A DNA stretch of 64,000 bases. Source: JAJZQZ01 sp963790415 (GTDB lineage Bacteria > Actinomycetota > Thermoleophilia > RBG-16-64-13). Position 1 is the first letter of the stretch, and each line of letters starts with the position of its first letter. The notes beneath the pieces are model-generated. The model ran no database searches and was not told the DNA's origin. It worked only from the letters and a program-made list of their open reading frames with translations. Of this stretch, positions 62,228-64,000 are shown one piece after another. The stretch covers positions 496,001-560,000 of the forward strand of contig CAWBOK010000003.1 in assembly GCA_963790415.1 (NCBI GenBank). Reading direction: 5' to 3'. A program made the position numbers and the translations under genes.

Positions 62228-63708
62228 TCCCTCTCTCGTACCGCCTTCGCGACCGCGTTCGCCTGGAAGATCTGGGCGGCGGCCGCTGGCGGGCCATCTG
62301 CGATCTGCCGTTGAGCGTTGTGAGCGTCAATGCCGCCGCCGCCCGCCTTCTGACGCTGACCCGACAAGGGTTCGACGTCACCGCTTTGGCGGCCGCTCTA
62401 TCGGTGGGCGAGGAGAAGGTCCTAAAGTTGTGTGAGTACTTCCGGGGCAAAGGGATGATGGATGTCGCGTCCGCGGCACCGGATCCGCCCGTCACGCCGA
62501 TGGTGTCGGTGATCGTGCCGACCAAGGATCGGGAAGCGGACCTCGATGAGTGTCTCGCCGCCCTCTTCGCCCTGGACTATCCTCGCGATAGATACGAGGT
62601 CATCGTGGTGGACGATGGTTCCATCGACGGCACTGTTGCTGCGGCCGGACGTTATCCGTGCCACCTCGTGTCGAACGACAGGAACCGGGGCCAGTCGTAC
62701 TCGCGCAATGCCGGTGCGCGGCGGGCCTCGGGGGAGATCCTAGCCTTCCTCGATAGCGACTGCGTGGCCGAGCCCGGCTGGTTGCGTGACCTGGTGCCCT
62801 TCTTCTCCTGGTCTCGAGTGGCTGCCGTGGGGGGGTACGTGGCGGGCTACTACGTCAGCTCGCGGCTGGACCGCTACGAGCAGGTGGCGAGTTCGCTGAA
62901 CATGGGCGAACGACTCCTGCTTGGCGCCGACGATCCCGGCACGTTCTACGTGCCCACCTGCAATCTTCTCGTGCGGCGCGCGGCCTACGACGCCGTGGGG
63001 GGCATCCGCGAAGACCTGCATGTGGGCGAAGACGTGGATCTCTGCTGGCGGTTGCGGGCCCGGGGTGATTACCTGCTCTACGTCCCCCAGGGCAGTGTGC
63101 GGCACAAACACCGCAACCGCCTGGCGGCCATGCTGCGCAGGCGGGCGGACTACGGTACTTCCGAGGCCGTGCTGCATGTTCTCCATCCAAATAAACGGAA
63201 GAGGTTCCGGCTGACGCTCGCCCCGGCGGTGACGTTCGTGGCCCTCGCGGCCGCTCTGATCGGGCGTCAACCGTGGCTCCTGGCTGCATGCCTGGCTCCG
63301 GTCCTATGGGACGGATCGAGACGCCTTCTCCACCTGCGCCGGGAAGGCGCCCGCGTGCCCGTGCGATGGGTCTGGTTCGCGGTGCTGCGCGGCCATCTCT
63401 CGACGTCGTACTTCCTGCTCTTCCACCTGGTGCGGTACTACCTACTGCTGATGGTCGCCGCGGGGTTCGCGCTCCCTGGTTTGTGGCTGTTCGCGGCATT
63501 CGCGGTGCTGTACACCTCCGCGGTGGACTACTCCGTGAAGCACCCCCGACTCTGGTACCCGACCTTCCTGGGCTTCTATCTGGCCGAGCACGCGGCGTAC
63601 CAGGTGGGCGTGCTGGGGGGCTGCCTCCGGTCGAGGAGCTTCCGGTCGTACGTGCCCACCTTTGGTCGCCCGCTCGCACGGCTCGCATCGGGGGGTTCCT
63701 CCTCATGA
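62224..63708 (+). CDS. mftF: Mycofactocin glycosyltransferase
   Basis: 494 residues. The N-terminal 90 residues are the mycofactocin-specific part ('LSVVSVNAAAARLLTLTRQG'). 'VSVIVPTKDREADLDECLAA' opens a GT-A domain with 'FLDSDC' as metal motif and 'HVGEDVDLCWRLRARG' as the ED-x-D catalytic motif; four to five membrane helices end it. It adds beta-1,4-glucose units to premycofactocin. No mftD or mftE is seen before the window ends. Confidence 0.93.
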   Translation: MIPLSYRLRDRVRLEDLGGGRWRAICDLPLSVVSVNAAAARLLTLTRQGFDVTALAAALSVGEEKVLKLCEYFRGKGMMDVASAAPDPPVTPMVSVIVPTKDREADLDECLAALFALDYPRDRYEVIVVDDGSIDGTVAAAGRYPCHLVSNDRNRGQSYSRNAGARRASGEILAFLDSDCVAEPGWLRDLVPFFSWSRVAAVGGYVAGYYVSSRLDRYEQVASSLNMGERLLLGADDPGTFYVPTCNLLVRRAAYDAVGGIREDLHVGEDVDLCWRLRARGDYLLYVPQGSVRHKHRNRLAAMLRRRADYGTSEAVLHVLHPNKRKRFRLTLAPAVTFVALAAALIGRQPWLLAACLAPVLWDGSRRLLHLRREGARVPVRWVWFAVLRGHLSTSYFLLFHLVRYYLLLMVAAGFALPGLWLFAAFAVLYTSAVDYSVKHPRLWYPTFLGFYLAEHAAYQVGVLGGCLRSRSFRSYVPTFGRPLARLASGGSSS

Positions 63709-64000
63709 TCGTGCCGCCGGCGGATGGCGGACCGATCACCGTGAAAGTGCACGCCATCCTTCACTTGGTCAAGGTGATGGGTGGCCGAGACATGGAGGTC
63801 GAACTTCCTCCAGGGAGCACTCTGGGCGGCCTCTTCGCCGTTCTTTCCGGACACGTGGGCGCACAAGGCGATGAAACCCTGTTCCTCACGGGAACGTCGG
63901 TCCCTCGGTCGAGCATCCGCGTGATGGTCAACGGGCGCCAGGCCGAGTTCCTCCACGGACCGGAGACCATGCTCCAGGATGGAGATGAGATCCTTCTTCT
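63705..64000 (+). CDS. MoaD/ThiS-family ubiquitin-like protein (cut by window edge)
   Basis: 98 residues visible. 'VKVMGGRDMEVELPPGSTLG' and 'IRVMVNGRQAEFLHGPETML' with 'QDGDEILLL' fit the MoaD beta-grasp fold; the terminal Gly-Gly lies outside. Such proteins carry sulfur for molybdo- or tungstopterin, and AOR loci often hold their own copy. ATGA overlap with mftF puts it in the same operon. Confidence 0.82.
   Translation, partial: MIVPPADGGPITVKVHAILHLVKVMGGRDMEVELPPGSTLGGLFAVLSGHVGAQGDETLFLTGTSVPRSSIRVMVNGRQAEFLHGPETMLQDGDEILL

Noticed and set aside
1..64000. CRISPR arrays, tRNA/rRNA genes, prophage and insertion sequences with transposases
   Set aside because: I looked for regular spaced repeats, cloverleaf and rRNA signatures and DDE or integrase proteins on both strands and saw none; only the small MITE-like element and attC sites are mobile features.

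Overview
ORGANISM. The window is GC-rich (about two thirds G+C by eye). It carries a mycofactocin locus, actinobacterial-looking membrane proteins with PASTA domains, and an oxygen-sensitive style of metabolism: ferredoxin-linked 2-oxoacid oxidoreductases, a tungsten-type aldehyde ferredoxin oxidoreductase, a molybdenum hydroxylase with its XdhC/YqeB maturation factors, and a remnant of a 2-hydroxyacyl-CoA dehydratase activase. I read it as an anaerobic or facultative member of a deep actinobacterial lineage (Thermoleophilia-like or a relative). The rank is inference; no rRNA or tRNA is present to settle it. LAYOUT. 1-5.5 kb: accessory DNA with toxin-antitoxin genes, several broken or spliced together (PIN fragments, Doc, RelE, nucleotidyltransferase), plus a MarR/pirin pair. 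5.5-7.8 kb: an amidohydrolase and an unusual HTH-TrpD fusion on the minus strand. A triple half-site operator and a good sigma-70-type promoter separate the fusion from a plus-strand operon at 7.9-13.8 kb: a hydantoinase-type cyclic amidohydrolase and a four-gene 2-oxoacid:ferredoxin oxidoreductase that includes a GltD-PorD fusion. 13.9-18.9 kb: a TetR regulator, then xdhC-yqeB-modABC, overlapping genes for molybdenum hydroxylase maturation and molybdate import. 18.9-22.1 kb: a near-consensus promoter with a perfect palindromic operator, iorAB and a second, paralogous TetR. 22.1-39.5 kb: a long catabolic operon (class III CoA-transferase, acyl-CoA dehydrogenase, ETF, B12-dependent mutase in two parts, hyuA with two hyuB copies, a phenylacetate-CoA ligase-like enzyme and a three-subunit molybdenum hydroxylase) closed by a strong terminator at 39,538. 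39.6-42.1 kb: integron-type gene cassettes with two attC sites and an Arr rifamycin ADP-ribosyltransferase, but no integrase in view. 42.2-49.5 kb: accessory genes, many being deletion chimeras, plus an intact MazF-type toxin-antitoxin pair. 49.6-57.2 kb: envelope and housekeeping genes (PASTA protein, holin-like protein, YihY, AI-2E transporter, K+ channel, HdeD, Tag, B3/4 protein). 57.4-64 kb: aldehyde ferredoxin oxidoreductase, zinc alcohol dehydrogenase, mftA (38 aa), an inserted MITE-like element, mftB, mftC, mftF and the start of a MoaD-like gene. HOW THE GENES WORK TOGETHER. The central 8-39 kb looks like one catabolic island for a compound attacked by a cyclic amidohydrolase, a molybdenum hydroxylase, CoA activation, acyl-CoA dehydrogenation, carbon-skeleton mutation and ferredoxin-linked oxidation; the substrate cannot be read from the sequence. 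The right end pairs alcohol oxidation (mycofactocin-linked dehydrogenase) with aldehyde oxidation (ferredoxin-linked AOR). SEQUENCE QUALITY. About 50 single-base frameshifts lie in this window, roughly 40 of them +1 insertions. They are concentrated at 8.3-13.4 kb and scattered through 25-38.5 kb. Protein conservation continues across every one, so I treat them as consensus errors and annotate the affected genes as whole CDSs spanning the shifts.
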